Shown piece after piece: positions 48,201-62,300 of a DNA stretch of 64,000 bases (position 1 is its first letter; each line of letters begins with the position of its first letter). This stretch comes from Himantopus leucocephalus (lineage: Eukaryota; Chordata; Aves; Charadriiformes; Recurvirostridae): NCBI GenBank assembly GCA_003993805.1, contig RSEF01000012.1:2417205-2481204 (forward strand). Reading direction: 5' to 3'. Both the position numbers and the translations under genes were made by a program. Under the pieces are notes generated by a model, which saw only the letters and a program-made list of their open reading frames with translations, was not told the origin of the DNA and did not search any database.

Positions 48201-50219
48201 GTATCTTCCACACCATCATACCAGGTTTCAGTTTATATTTCCATTTCTTCAGGCTTCTGTGCTTGAAGATTTTTCTGACGCCAAGTTAAGATAATGCAGG
48301 AAAGATATTTTTTCACTGAAATATAAAGATAGCCTGTGTGTGTATGTTTGATTCTCATCACCTTCATCAGTGAAAGAACGGCAGACAACACCTAATCTTG
48401 TATAAAGTCTCCTTCCCCTTCATACCATTTTGAACATATCTGAGGCAGTGGAGTGAATTTGTACCAGAGCATCACTTTGTATTATCTCTCTGTGGAGTCA
48501 GTGGTGCCCCATAATGACTTAAAAGCCAGATTCATCATTTCATTGAGCATCAGCCTAAATGACCAGCCGAGGAAATTGTGAAAACTGCCATTTCATCAGT
48601 TCTCTGGCAAATGCAAAAGACAAACGAATTTGAATGAAGCAAAGCAAATTAGCATGTGGATTGACCCATTAGGAAGAAATAACCATTCTGGAAGAACACT
48701 AAATGGGGTCAATTAGGGTGAGTTTTACTTTCCAGGGGAAAACACAGGAAAATCACTTATAAAGAAGAGTAAGTTTCTAATAAAGGTTTAAATAATGTAA
48801 CCTGTATGTCAGCTAGTTAATTTGATGGGGGAGAGTGAACAGCTCTGTGGTAACAGAAAAGACCTCCAGGCACTGCAGACAACCAGGAATCAGCAAAAAT
48901 GTAGAAAATTATCTTCAGGAAGCCACATCCTGATAATGGAAATTGCTATTCTTGAGCATTCAAAGATAACCTGCTTTCATATGAAGAAAATCAAAACCTT
49001 CCACAAGTAAATTCTAGTATATTTCAGATTTTCTGCTGGGCCGTAGGGCTTTGCTTGTAGCTGAAATTGGTACTAATCAGCAAATCTAGAAACCCTCTTT
49101 TATTATAATAATTTTACATCTCTTCCTTCCAGGGACCTGCACATTTAAGTTAAAAAACCCAAACCAACAAATAAAGAAAAAATCAGTATTGTGTTATTAA
49201 ATTTGACTCTAAAAGACTAATAGATGCATTAAATTCTGATGTAGACAACACAGATGTGTTTTCTGGTCAATGGCTCTAACAACAGCTGGAGATTCATGTG
49301 AGGTTTAATAAGTTGCTTACAATGCGTAATGCAGGTCCAGTCTGAGATGGTTGGTATTATTTTCCCCTTCAGTTGTGCTACAGAGCACAATCAGAAGTAC
49401 AGTAACCAGCAAAAATATCTGTCTTTGAAAACATTTCCAAAGCCACCCTGGAGTGAAGATGAAGTTCAGTACAACATACTACAAAAGCCAGCTTCTCTTC
49501 TCTAAATAAGAAGAACATAACATTCTTAGCTGTCTGTGTAGTACTGTGGAAACAGTCTTTGGAAATAGCATTTTCTTTGTGGAAAGAACTGCTTCCAATT
49601 TGCTTGTGTGCATTGCAGGAAGAGGTAGGAGTTTCTACAAGTTTTAGACTAATGAACAACGCTTACAAACAGAGCTGTGTTGCAGTACAGAGTTACTATG
49701 CTTTAGAAATACAACAAACAGCTATTTCCTTAGTGAACACCATCACTTTTTCTTGGTATTACTATCTACCTTTGCCAAAATTATGGTGTGTATAGGATGG
49801 CAGACGAAGCTAACCATCTCCCAGACAAGTAAAAGTATATAAATAACAATCTATATCCTCAAAATTTGAAAAAAGAAAATTAGGAGCCTTAAGTAACTAA
49901 AAAATTCCACATATCTGGAATAATTTGTGCCATAGTTAAGGAAGACACACATTTTTACATTGGACAAAGCACGTCTTACAATAATGAAAGTAAATGCTAT
50001 ATCATATCCAGCTATTTGTATCCATATTCTAGTGTGATGTGCAAATAATATTTCTCCAAGTATGTTGTTATTTCCCCTCTGCCTGTGTAGGCAATGTTTG
50101 TGTCCCAGAGAGGAACTGATAAGAGTGCTCAGGATATTTGACCATTTTTTTAACAACAACGAAATATAAGGCTTTGAAAACGTTAGAGGAAAATATATCC
50201 TGCCGAATCCAAGACCCTG
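42204..50219. other. Intergenic, nothing recognised
   Basis: Mixed A+T-rich sequence. Open frames up to 147 codons (46343-46786) overlap frames on the other strand and show no family resemblance. A C-rich run lies near 46063-46085. Confidence 0.5.
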
Positions 50220-50598
50220 GTAGAGGCGAGGCTGCTCAGCTCCATGTCCGTGGGTCCAACCAGCAGTGAGCCTGGAGACACGTTCCCAGCAGGCAGATGC
50301 ACACAGAGCACACGTGTACACCACGTATATACCTATACAAGCGTCCAGGCACCCAGATCTGAGAGACACACAGAGCACTCACACAGACACCGGCAGCACT
50401 GAGAGGCTCATCCTGCTCCCCTCTCTGGTGGAGCAAGATGGAGGTCCATGAGTGAATGAGGTGGGTCCCTCTGGCAGATGTCTCAGACCCTCAGCCTGTC
50501 CAGCAGCTGCTGGGATCCCAGTCTCCCCAGTTGCTGGCACTGGGACATAGAGCCTCCAAGTTTGCAGCTCCATGCCAGCTGCTGCAACAGACCATTGT

Positions 50599-50638
50599 GC
50601 ACGCACACACACACACACATGCATCCACACACACACAG
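50599..50638. repeat. (CA)n microsatellite
   Basis: CACGCACACACACACACACA is followed by TGCATC and a further CA stretch. Confidence 0.9.
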
Positions 50639-50907
50639 GGACACTACCACCCCCACCACCCCTCCACCCCCAGATCTGGCTGGGACTCCCCTGTCCTCAT
50701 AGCCAAACCCCTTGTGCTCTCACCCTCAGACACTCCCACCCTGCTGTCTCCACTTCACTGACCCAGCTCTCTGTCCAGTGTGATCCTTGCTGGTGCTTGC
50801 ACACTCACTTGCACACTCACACCCACTGTGGTTGCTGCACCAGGGACATGGGGCTCCCACCTGCCCTCTGACCCCAGCCGCTGCACTCAGGCCCCATATG
50901 TGTGCAG

Positions 50908-50989
50908 TAACACACATGTGAATGCACATACATGTACATACACACACGTGCACACACATGCACACATGTGCACTCATGTGCACACACAC
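50908..50989. repeat. Imperfect CA/TG (CACATG) repeat
   Basis: About 80 bases of almost strictly alternating purine and pyrimidine, built on CACATG, TGCACA and ACACGTGCAC units. Confidence 0.88.
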
Positions 50990-53967
50990 CCCCTGACAGA
51001 CTGGAGAGCTGTCAGTGACAGAGTGAGGATGAGGAAAGACTCTGGCGAGCAGCTGGGACAGGCTGTGCTGGCCAGGCGCAGGGCATGGCTGACAGCGTAC
51101 CCACCAGCCAACTGCTTCCCTGCCACCATCCCTTTTTGCCCCCTTGCCTCTCATTTTCACACTCCTGGTCCTCCCCAGATCACCTCATCCCCCTTGTCCC
51201 CCCTTTGGTTGCTCCCCAAACATCCTGTAATAAATCCTATGGGACCCCAAGCTGCTCTCCCCCTGCATCCACAGCATATCCCCCAGCCCTGGGCAGCAAC
51301 CCACCTCAGTCAGACATGTGACCTGCGGGTGCTCCTGATGGCTGCTGGTGGTGGGTTTCATGCTGGGCGTAGGCTGGGGCTCTCCTGGGAGGGGCCCTGG
51401 GAGGGCCATGACAAGATGGCTCGCTCCTCAGGAGCCTTTGATTTGGGTTCCTGCCTGCCATCCTGCCCCTCGGCTCCTCAGGGATTGTGTGATAGGCCTT
51501 TGATGGGCTAGGGTGATCCTGGGAGCAGCAAGGGCAGGGTATTTTTTGGGGTCTCCCTCCTGCCATTGTCACTCTGTGCTCCTTGGTGGGTGTGCGGATG
51601 AGCTTTATCACATAACCTAGCAGAAAGCCTTGCAGGCATTGGGACACCACCCTCAGATTGCAAAAACTAGCTGGTGTCACAAGTTCAAAGAGGTCCTGAT
51701 GTGCTTTTGTCCCGCCCACCTCCTTTCTGTTCCTCCTGCTTTATGGACACCCCATCCAGCAGTTCACAGCAAATATAGAATGAGCAAGAGAGGTCAACGT
51801 GGAAAGAACAAAGGGCTCACAGGAATAAAGTTATCCAAATACATTTGTGACAAATGTCCAGCTTCTAGTGACTTAACTACACTTGATGAAATAGCTTCCA
51901 AAACAACTAGCCCAAGCAAAGCGCTTGCTGTTTGCATATTGGAGCTGGCACAAGCCTTTCAGTACAGCGTAAGCTTGTCTTGAAAGCAATCATCAGCAGT
52001 CTTTACATTGGGGGAGGATGCAATTTATAAATGCCATTCATGAAGTTGTCATGAAAAAAACCTCATTGTCTGTTAAAAGTGAAATTCTGTAACATAATTA
52101 CAATGTGTGATGATCATTCAAAATTTGACAGGATTCAGTCCTTACTCCTAAGTCTGTTGAAGCTGCATGATGACCAGCGTATGATGTTGTGCCTAAAATA
52201 AGAAAGACTTTTATGTGCAGATTCAGTATCTATATGGCTGCCTGACATTTGCCAATATATAATGCCTATTTCCAGTCTGTGAATCGCTCCCACACAGTGA
52301 ACTGAGACTGTGTTGTTTTTTCAAATGCACTTAACAACAAGCAAAAAGAGAAAAGAATATACCTCCTCAGTTCATGATTTCAAGAGATAAACATTTACAA
52401 GAGAAAGTGAACATAGCTAGTTCCTTATATTCTGACCCTCCGTTTTCCTTTGATAATTATGAAGATTTCATAAGATTTTTCTGGACTCAGCTATAAAAAT
52501 CATAGTGCTTTTCTTCCTTCTGAGGCTATAACAAATCTAGATTTCTGTTTCAAAAATGCGGTATCAGTATGAGATATGAAGGTTGCTTCACAAGTTTCTT
52601 AATGGAAAATATGTAGAGGAAACATTTATTCTGCTGTTCTGATCATCCTGATCTTCAGAGGCACCGTAACATGACAGAATAGCAGGAACCAGTGCCAGTA
52701 AAGGTCAAAATGCCTTCTTTAAAGAAAATCTTGTCCATCTTTACAACTATTGTAGAAACAAAAGAACATGCATAATGAACAGAAGGGCATGTCATCACTC
52801 TACTGGCAGAGAAAAATGGGCTAAAGCAGGAGTCAGGATGCCTGTGAACACAAGGACCACTGAATACCGCCCAATATATTAAATTAGGAGGAGACAAGGT
52901 CCCCTTATCACAAGCTGTGTTAGCCTTGGGGGCCATCAGCTTGTAACTGTGGGAGGTTCACGGCAACATGAGTTTATTGACTTCCTTGCATGAAAGCAGC
53001 CACCCTGGTGACACAAACCATGTGAATATCTAACATATCTATTTTTGTGAGGTAAAAAATGCTAGTCAGCAATTTGCCAGGGTCAAATCAGGGAAGGAAA
53101 ATACTGGGTTTGCTGCTTCAAGACAGACAGGATCCAAGAGGGTGGAAACCAAGATGGCCTCCTCATGTCTGATTGCTTCATTACACAGCAGAGGATGTTA
53201 TCCTTAGGCTGTTCATCTATTTAACTTCTAATTAATCCCAGTGGGATGGAAATCTGTCTAAGAATCTGCTGGGATACGGGAAAGGCAGGGGGAATACCAA
53301 AACTGCTCTAATATCTTCTTGTCAAAGTCTTGAACTTGCTTCCTTATTAAAAGGTAAATTTTGAAAAAGTTAATGTTAGGCCTGCAGGATGTATCCTGAA
53401 TGTGAAGCAAAGTGGAAAATGAGTCACTTGCAATTAGCAAAGCAGATATATTAGACCCATTTATCTCTAGAATCCAAAGTTTAGATCACTGTGCTTAGGA
53501 TACCTGTGCAGGGGGTTCATGGGCAGAATGATCATGATGGTCCCTGCACCTTCTGTAGTACTGAAAATCTGCATACAGTTGGTAAATCCTGTGCTGTGCA
53601 GCTACTGAAAGGAAAAAGAAAGGATCTAAACATTCTGTCTTAAAAAATCATAATCTTTTTTACATATTGAAGTATAAACCCTCTTCCTGAGGTTTTCTCA
53701 AAGTCCCGTTCTTTTAAGCGTTATGGTCTGGAAAAGAACACTGCCTTACTTGTACAGTCACTAATGGGTCACCAGTGCCATTCACATTTCTTTTCTTGTT
53801 GGAGAATTTCATCATTCACCATCACCATCACCAGCAGATGATGAGGACTAGAGAGGTGGTTAGGCATATTCACATGGGAATTACTATATCAGAACATGCT
53901 GTCACCCTGACCATTTGTCCCTTTTGGCTGGAGATGTGTGATCTCTTGTGTCAGAAACTGATACAAC

Positions 53968-53996
53968 TTTTTTTTTTNCTTTTTTTTTTTTTTTTT
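53968..53996. repeat. Poly-T tract with one ambiguous base
   Basis: A T-run with an N at 53978 and a C at 53979, probably an unresolved homopolymer. Confidence 0.85.
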
Positions 53997-56900
53997 AATG
54001 CTGAATCGCATATTCATTAAGCCAGCAAAGATCACAGCCTCCTACAGCACTAAGTGCTGTTGGTTCCTGTCAATGCTTAATTCACAGGAGGTGTTCAGCA
54101 TCTGCTGGGACCAGGTCTGAAGGAATTAGAGCTCATTGCTGCAGTTTGTCTTAATTAGGATATTTTCAGTGGATGAAGCTAGTACTGGCAGGCAGACATC
54201 GCCGCTCTGACAAGCTTATGATCCAAGCTGACATTTCTTCTCCTAAAGGGACAAGTGAATAACAGAAGTCAACAGAGCAAAGTTTAAGCTACTTTGTGTC
54301 ACTATAGCTGAGAGGGATAGTCTCTTCTCAAGCTGCTTACCCTGTACCATCCAGGCAGGTGTCCCTTCTTCCACCCCCTCAAAATTGGGCTAATTGGAAA
54401 GAATGACTTAAAAAGAAACTATCCCCGTGTCATCTTCCTAGTCTGTAATTTGTTAAGACAAATTTGCCATCCGGTCTGACCTGCACAGTTACTGCAGTTA
54501 TTTTAAGAAGAAGCTAAAAAAATAACCAGGCCAGAGGGGACGAGCAGAATGGGAAGCCTCCCCTGAATATGACTTTTATTATTATTATTTTTAAATCCAG
54601 TTGGTCTGGATGACAGTCCTGCACTGCTTATCCTCTGTCCCACTGTTACAGGGACAGGCTGCTATTGCACATGTCCATTATAGCACAAGGAGCAGCTGCC
54701 ATGCTGGGCCTCCAGGCAACATATGGCAGGCACCGGCAGCAGGAGGCCAATCAGACCCTTAACATCTGCAGGCAAATGACATTTTTTTTCCCTGTGTCTT
54801 GCTTTTAGTGCAGGCCTGTTCAAAAAGCTACTCTAAATAATACTATTAATGGTTTTGGTCTCAGCCCTGGATGTTGCAAGTGAAGCTCATGTAAATCCTG
54901 GTGAAGAAGGAACTAGTATTTTTTCTGCACAAATAATGTCTGGCTATTGATTTTTTTTTTTTGCAAAATATTATCCTGTCTGAAGGCACAGTGTTATTTA
55001 CAGTGCAGCTGAAAAGAGGGACACCTCCTGAAACATCACAACAGGAGATGCCAGTGAATCTCAGGGATGCTTGTTTTATTGGACAATAGCCTGGAGCTGA
55101 CTCCATGCCAGTGAATGATGTGCTAGGCCTGAGGTTAAAGATACCGCCATCCTAGAAGGAGATTAGGAGCAGGACCACCTAGGGAGCACTGGTGAGGTCT
55201 GCCAGGCTCTGGCGGAGATGAAGAGAACAAGCATGGACAGGATGGGCAGACTCTTCCAGCTTCTCCCAGCAGGTGGGAATTAACTTAGGAAGAAACATAC
55301 TGGTTGTCTTAACAAAGGATTAATGGTTGTATAATACAGAGACCTGCACTCCTGTCTTCTCAGTGTTGTGTGTTTGATGGACTCACTTGACTGAGGTAGA
55401 AAAGAGGATGGTCCCCACAGATCCAGGTGTGGGGTTCTGGGGGGTGCAGCTCTTGCGGAGAGGTAGAGCGATAAACCAGCCCTATCCCTATGGGAAGTTT
55501 ACAGTAAACAACTGCAGAGCTGTGTGTCAGGAGTGGATGGCTCTGCAAGGGGAGGGGAGCTGGAGCTGAGGGTGGAACCATGCTGCAGGAGCAGTACCCT
55601 TCCTAGCAAGCACACAAGGTGGTGGCCAAGCCAGAAGAGCAGGGCAGGTCTGATGACAGTAGCCTGGGTCAACCAGGGTCCAGCAGTCAACAGGCAAGCC
55701 CACAGAGATGGGATAGGTTAAAAGTCAAGCCCAGAAGTCAAGTCAGTGTGTGATGATCAACAGCATAGATCACCAGACATGGGTATGGCTGCAACACAGC
55801 TCAGGCAAAGAGTTCCAGAGAGAGGGAATACATGCCCGGTGGAAGCTTCTCATGGCTCTTCCTCAAACAGCTCTTTTTAAGGCTGCACAGAAACACCACA
55901 ACTGATCTGGCCTTGAGATAAGGCAGGAACACCTTGGGGATGGGGTGGGTGTGTGCACAGGGTCCTGACACAGCGTAACTCAAACAATATTAAAGTATTT
56001 CCTTTCCTTTGATACAGCTAGAGCAAAGTGTTTGAGTAGTATTAACCTAAGTGCTTTGTCAGCATGAACGGGTCTTGCAGTGGATGAAGATGGTCACCCA
56101 CATCTAGGGGATACCAAGGTTCGATAGGAGGAAAAGCAAGACCCCTTCTTGCAGTCAGACTGATATAAAGAGAGTGTTGCGTAGAGTGAAGCCTTCATTT
56201 CTTCCTGCCTCATCATGCACAAGAGGGTATATGCAGAAGAACACATTTTCAGAAGCACTCAGAGTGCTCTGTGTCATCCTTTCTCTGAAGTTTATGAATG
56301 CAAACAACAGGAGCAGAGTCAATCTTAACCGTTTGGAAATCCAGCTAGTAGTTCCCCCAAAACAATATGCTGGGGTCACTTTGCAACAAATACAACTCTC
56401 CTTTTCACTGAAAGGCACATAATAAAGATTATATATTTTTTTAAAAGACATAGTTAATAGAGGGGTAGAACTGATTGGTGCAAAGGAAGCTAATTCTGGT
56501 CCCACTCATTTCACCAGGGCTGGGACTTCCCAGCATTGCTATCCCCTATTTCCTAAGGATGTCTACTACTTTATGCTACTTCCTCTTCCTGCTGGGGAAA
56601 AGGGACTAAATACTGGAAAGATATTCCCATGCAGTTGCTAATTATACATTTTTAGCTCTGAATCCAATTTTGACATGTTCTAGAATTTTACATATAATTA
56701 ATTGGAAAGGTATCAAAGCAGAACATCATAAAAAACTGAGGGCTAGTATTTTTTAATGAATGGGGAGGAGGAGGGAAGAGAAAATTTATCCTTCCATTTC
56801 AATTGATTCAGAGACTACACAGAGGATGAAAAATTAAAACTAAGGTGTTGGAGAAAGAAAAGGGGGGGCTGAAGGGAAGGAAAGCAGACTCATACCAAAA

Positions 56901-59318
56901 ATGTGTTTCTTCTCTATTATTAATGCCCTCTATTTCTTTCTCTTGGTATAGAATTCTTTAGTAACACTTTTCTTCATGTATCATGATAGCTAGTTTTACT
57001 TTTTTCTGACATTTTTCTTATTTATGACTACATTTCAATACAGGCATCTTCTACCCTGTCAGTCTTACCTCCTGTGAAAGACAGCACATACTCAAAAAGT
57101 GATAAAAAGCCAGTCATCTTTTCTGTCTTACATAATAATAGTCTGCACATATACGTGCGGGTGTACACATACGGACCGTGTACACATGCACATAAGCAGG
57201 AATGGCTGCCTCACCAGCTTTCTCAGGACTGGATGGTCCTGGTCCAGGATCTAAGCTGTTCTTTTCCATTATGTGGTGCATCAGAAATGATTTCCTACCT
57301 CCTGCCAAACTCCTCCAACTGAAAAATTACTTTTTCATATGCTACTGTTGCTTCAAATGTGCAGGCAGTTCCTTCTGTGGTCCCATAAGTCCAGGCTCTG
57401 GATTATTTTCTGGTTTTTTTTTAGTGCAAGCCTTCTTAGACCACAACAATCCCTACTTATGGGTGTACTTCAATTATATCCACATAAAAGCATAAAGGGG
57501 ACTAAGTTTTCTTTTACACTTGAATTTTTAAGTCAGTGGGGAGTTGCAAAGAGGTCACCCTAGGAGTAGAGGTAAAAAACTCTGAACACAGTTATTGTGT
57601 GGGCTGGTTAAAATACTTGATGTTGGTATTTCTATCGGTTGTGTCTTCTTGCCTGATAGGAAGGCGCTGAAAAGGAAGGTACAGCAAAGACACAAAGATT
57701 TAGGTCTCCTATGTGAATTTATAGCTTTAAAGGTTTTCTCCATCTTTGTGTCCCTCTTCTATGCCCACAGAAGTCAGTGGGTGGCTCCTGTTGAGTTCAG
57801 TGAGTGCTGGGCTGGCACAGAAGGGCCCTTATTCCTAAAGGGGCCCATATCTCCAGCAGGTAACGCAATGAGCTCTTGCACTGATCATGGAAGAAGCGAT
57901 ACTTGGCAATGAACATAGCTGAGGTCTCATCTTCTATGTCAGAACTGAGGTGTGCTTTTTCTGCAGAGAGAATGGCAGTGTGAAGGACAAGAGTGTACTA
58001 TGAGAGCAGAAAAAAGACTTAACAAATTCTGTACGTTTTGAGAAAGGGGTAATATGGTATGCACTTGAACTAAAGAAGGAAAACTTTCCTACCTTAAAGA
58101 ATGAAAAAAACCCCCTTCCGCTCAAAATACAATACTGAGTTGATTCTTCCCCAGAGGAGAATCTTCTATCTCTGTGATTATATACAGATGTCCTCTTCAA
58201 TTTTCAGTATTGGCACTTCTTATGCCCTGCCACAAACTCCTGTTCAGTCTGTGTTGTCATATACAGCAGATACAGCAAAACCATATGCCAGTTAAACACA
58301 TTTTACTGTTTTTTTTTTCCCTCCTGTCAGCTTTCAGACCTCTGGAGTGGTCTGGAAAGGAGTGCTCTCTTCTTTTAGGCGTTAACCACCATTCTTACCT
58401 GTAAAAGAAGGAAGAAACTTGAGGTTAGAGAAGCAGCCGATGATTGAGGATTTCAGCTAACAACATATTAAGTTTATAAGCAGAGAATCCTGTTCAAATT
58501 GCTTTGTCTGCTCCTTGTTTTGTTATGCTGTAGTTACTGGCTAGTCTGTGTCAGAGGCTGTAGGTGGTGTAAGAGGAGTTTATATTTGAGACCAGGCAAG
58601 CTAACATGAATCTGATCATCAAAGGAAAGGTAATGAGTTCTGTATGTCTTTTCTCTTTCATCACAATCTCTGCCAAACTGTTTGTCCTGGAAATGCTGTG
58701 GGTTTGGCATTTTGGCTTGAGGTTGGTACTTTGATATGTTTCAGTCCTGGTCCAAGAGTGGCACACTGCACTCTACACAGTCCCTGTAAGTTTTCCGTGT
58801 ATGGCTCCTCAGTATTAATAATCAGTGCTGAACTATGCAAGTGGAATATAAGACAAATTCAAAAGCGATACAGAGCTTGAAAGGGGTTCTTTGAATATGT
58901 ATTACGGCCAGGAAGTTACTGTTCCCATGGGATAAGAGATTAAACCTTTATTTCTATATCATCTACATCTAGCACCCTGCCTAGCAGGACAGTGTAATGT
59001 CTGATAAGGTGTTGAGCTGAATGACAGCTCACCTGTAGTTTCTCAGGTATTGGATATTTATGGGAAATGTTTGTTCACTTTCAAAGAAACTTCCTAGAGA
59101 TTCTTCTCTATTCCATAGTGATGTTACAGAAGACAATAATTTAGTTTAAAACCAGCACTCTGAAAGCCTTTCCTCCAAAATTCTTTCAAGTCAATGTGAC
59201 AATTTCCACTGACCACAAGATAAAGACCTTGATGGGATCTTGATTTCCACTGAGTTGTTTTAGACTTTGACATTATAAAAAGATATATTTGGAAACAGAT
59301 AAGCACAAATATTTGCGC

Positions 59319-59355
59319 TTTTTTTNTTTTTTTTTGTGTGTGTGTGTGTGTGTGT
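59319..59355. repeat. Poly-T plus (TG)n microsatellite
   Basis: About 16 Ts with an N at 59326, followed by about ten TG units. Confidence 0.9.
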
Positions 59356-62300
59356 TAGTTTCAAATACCTAAAGAAATTTCAGTGGGGATGAAAATAAGG
59401 AAAAGAATACAGACGCTCATTTAATCTCATTCAAACTTTTCTTCAACTAACTTAATGCAAAGACAGAGGAAATATTTTAATTGAAGGTTTATGTTAAATA
59501 CCATTCAACTGAATAAAGGCATGGTTATTTAAGGAGCAGATGCTCATAGGTCTTGTTTGTTACCTTAAGCTATTGATGAAGGCATTTAATTACACTACTT
59601 TGCAGAATTCACATCTTCATAGTTTTGAAAAGATGACCTGAAAGAGTCCAAGCTTGACCTCAAAAAATACAATTTTATCCAATTATGAGGAATATGAACA
59701 AAAAGCTGTGTTTGGAAGCAGTTACTAAGAGTAATTTCTTTTTCATTTTGGGAAAGCAACTGTTGTGCAGTTTTAGCACATCTGTGCCATAAATAACTCT
59801 TAAGAAATCTCGCCCAATTCTTTAGGGTTTTGTAATTCATATATTCATAGTTTTAAAGCCAGAGAGAACATTAACTCATCCAGCCAGTCCTACATAATAA
59901 AGCCCAGGGAATTCCATGCAGTTACTATCACACTGAGTCCAACAGCACATGCTGTGGGCTTAAGCCTACGTCCGGAACACTATCCTGACTTGCCTGGACG
60001 GCTGTAGGAGATGAAGAACATGCCCCTTTCATGATTGGTTCATGCAGTGATTAATCTTCTGCAGTGTTTAATACATATATCTTATTTCTAATTTTAATGT
60101 GTCTGCTTCAATTTGGCAGCTTTTAGTTTTCATTCCCTGGAAGGCAGTACACCTCTAAAATGCATATGGTTTTAGGAAAAGAAGATGACCATGACCTCTG
60201 CAGAACCATCAGTAAATCACAGTTCCCACTGAAAGCTAGCAAGGTTTTTAATGAGGGACAAGGGATTTGTTGATGTATCTATACATTTAAGTTTTATGTG
60301 ACTGACCCTTCATCTAAAATCATGGTCAGTTCGAAGAACTGCCTTTTTCAAATCTAGGATTCAGACTGCTGGAAAAGAGATATGATTCACTTATTATTTG
60401 TACTATCATTCACTGTATGGTTGGGTACTGGGGCGAAGAGGAGAACTCTGCTTCACAAGGCATTCATGTAAACCAAAATTTTGCAATTAAAAGTGCATAA
60501 CACTGAGAAACTGAAATAATACACTAACTGGAAGTTGCTGCTACACAGAGAAAAAAAAACAACACATAAAAATTACAGTACCATTCATTTCAACTTTCTT
60601 GAAGGCAGGAGAAAGGAAGCTTTTCAGGAATCCTAAGGCGTCCAGGAGGGTGGTACAAAAGCAGAGCTCTACTTCTCTCAAAATTGAGTTCCTTCATTGA
60701 ATTACTAGTTCTCGTTGCATCTAGTTAATTGTCAGAAAAGGAACCCTGTGAGTATGTGGTCAGTAAACATACTTCCTCGAGGAAAGTTACGGAGCAAATA
60801 CAGCACGGCCAGCCATGGTTGTTTGAGCGCAGGGATTTGTGATCCCACTAGGGAGAGCTCGTGCACCGCGTTCTTCTCACTGCAAACAACTGTTGCAATA
60901 CGGTCCTGTCTTTTCCTTTACCTACACCAGCCCTCAGGATTATAGCAGATGTGTGAGGCCTGAAGCATGTGTATATAGTATTGAAAAAGGCAGAATACAG
61001 CAGGAAATAGCTGGGATGTTTCTGCCTATACCCTTCTTCTTGTAATCAGGTTTTCCACATTGTTTCTGAGGTGTAAGATTTGATAACAAAACCAAAACGG
61101 AGACTGCAGCTGTTGCAAACATTTTGGTTTTTTTCATAGGTCACGAAGTACAGATCACCACCCCACTCATCTCTGTCCCTTGCATACGTGGCTTGTATTT
61201 CGAACCATTCTTTCTGCACCTTGGTTTCTTATCTATAAAATTGAGATAATGATACTTTTTGCACCTGCCTTTGCTAGCTAGTTGGCACAGCCTTCAAAGC
61301 AGGGGCCAGATGTGCCCTCACTTTTAATTGCAGCCCCCTGTTTTTACTGTATCCTGAATAAGACATTATCTGAAGCATATCCCCAGCATAAAAAGGAAAT
61401 ACTAATGATTGTTTGGGGAAGATATTTGTTCTATATAGTAAAGTTGGGCATAAGAGAAGAGAGCAGGTTCATTTTCTAATATAGGAAAGTTGGCTTGCAT
61501 TTAAGTACAATTTCCATCTGGGAGCTGCTACTGGTGTTTCTACCATGAACACTTCTATAGCAAGCTGCTATTCACTAAACAGCTGCAAGGGCTGCTATAA
61601 ACCACCAGAGGTTGCTATTACCAAATTAAAAAACCAAAAACACCGCGAAACACTCAGTTCCATCACAGGACACGTAGGTCTTCCTCCTTCCCACACATAT
61701 TGATATCTCCCTTCCAGTGTCTTGCCCCAGTCCTCCTCAAGCCAGTCCAATTTGGAAGGAAGAAAAGGAAGACTGGGAAAAGCGGGGATGTTGTGTCGCT
61801 TAATTTTAACTGGTATAAAGGGGAAGAGGTCCTGCAATGAATTGAATTGCCTGTACGTTTTGTTTCTCTACCGTCCTCACACAGGCGCTGGTCATTCATT
61901 ATGCTGTGGGCACATGGAGACGCACAGTGACCACAGTCTCAGGCCCGGGGAGGTGGACCTGCCAGAGCAGTGCTAAAGTAATCTTTTCACCAGATCAAGC
62001 GGTTACTGCCTTTCCCAAGGCACAAATCTGAGAGAATCGCAGCCAGGCTCCTTGGGCTACTTACAAGCAAGACCTCTGCAGCCCCGGCACAGCTGACACC
62101 AGCCCCTGGGGTCTGCTGTCCCTGGAAGCCACTGTCACCTGGTGGCTTTGCATTTGCTTTTGCCTGCCTTGGGGTGCTGAGGGGATTTTTCATCCTTGGA
62201 GAAGCAACCAGGGCCTGCCTGTCTGATATGGTTTTGGTGCCCTATTTATACGCAGTCCACTTTTATAAACTATTTAGAGCCAGGGCTGCACCAGTCAAAT

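Larger units (their letters stand above)
50220..51760. other. G+C-richer block with CA/TG repeats
   Basis: Base composition changes sharply from the A+T-rich flanks. Overlapping open frames on both strands (largest 243 codons at 50780-51511, plus strand) reflect few stop codons, and their translations are low-complexity (CTLTCTLT, HTHAHMCTH). No exon of a known gene is recognised. Confidence 0.6.

Noticed and set aside
50780..51511. 243-codon plus-strand open frame
   Set aside because: It is driven by CA repeats and high G+C. There are competing frames on the other strand and no recognisable domain.
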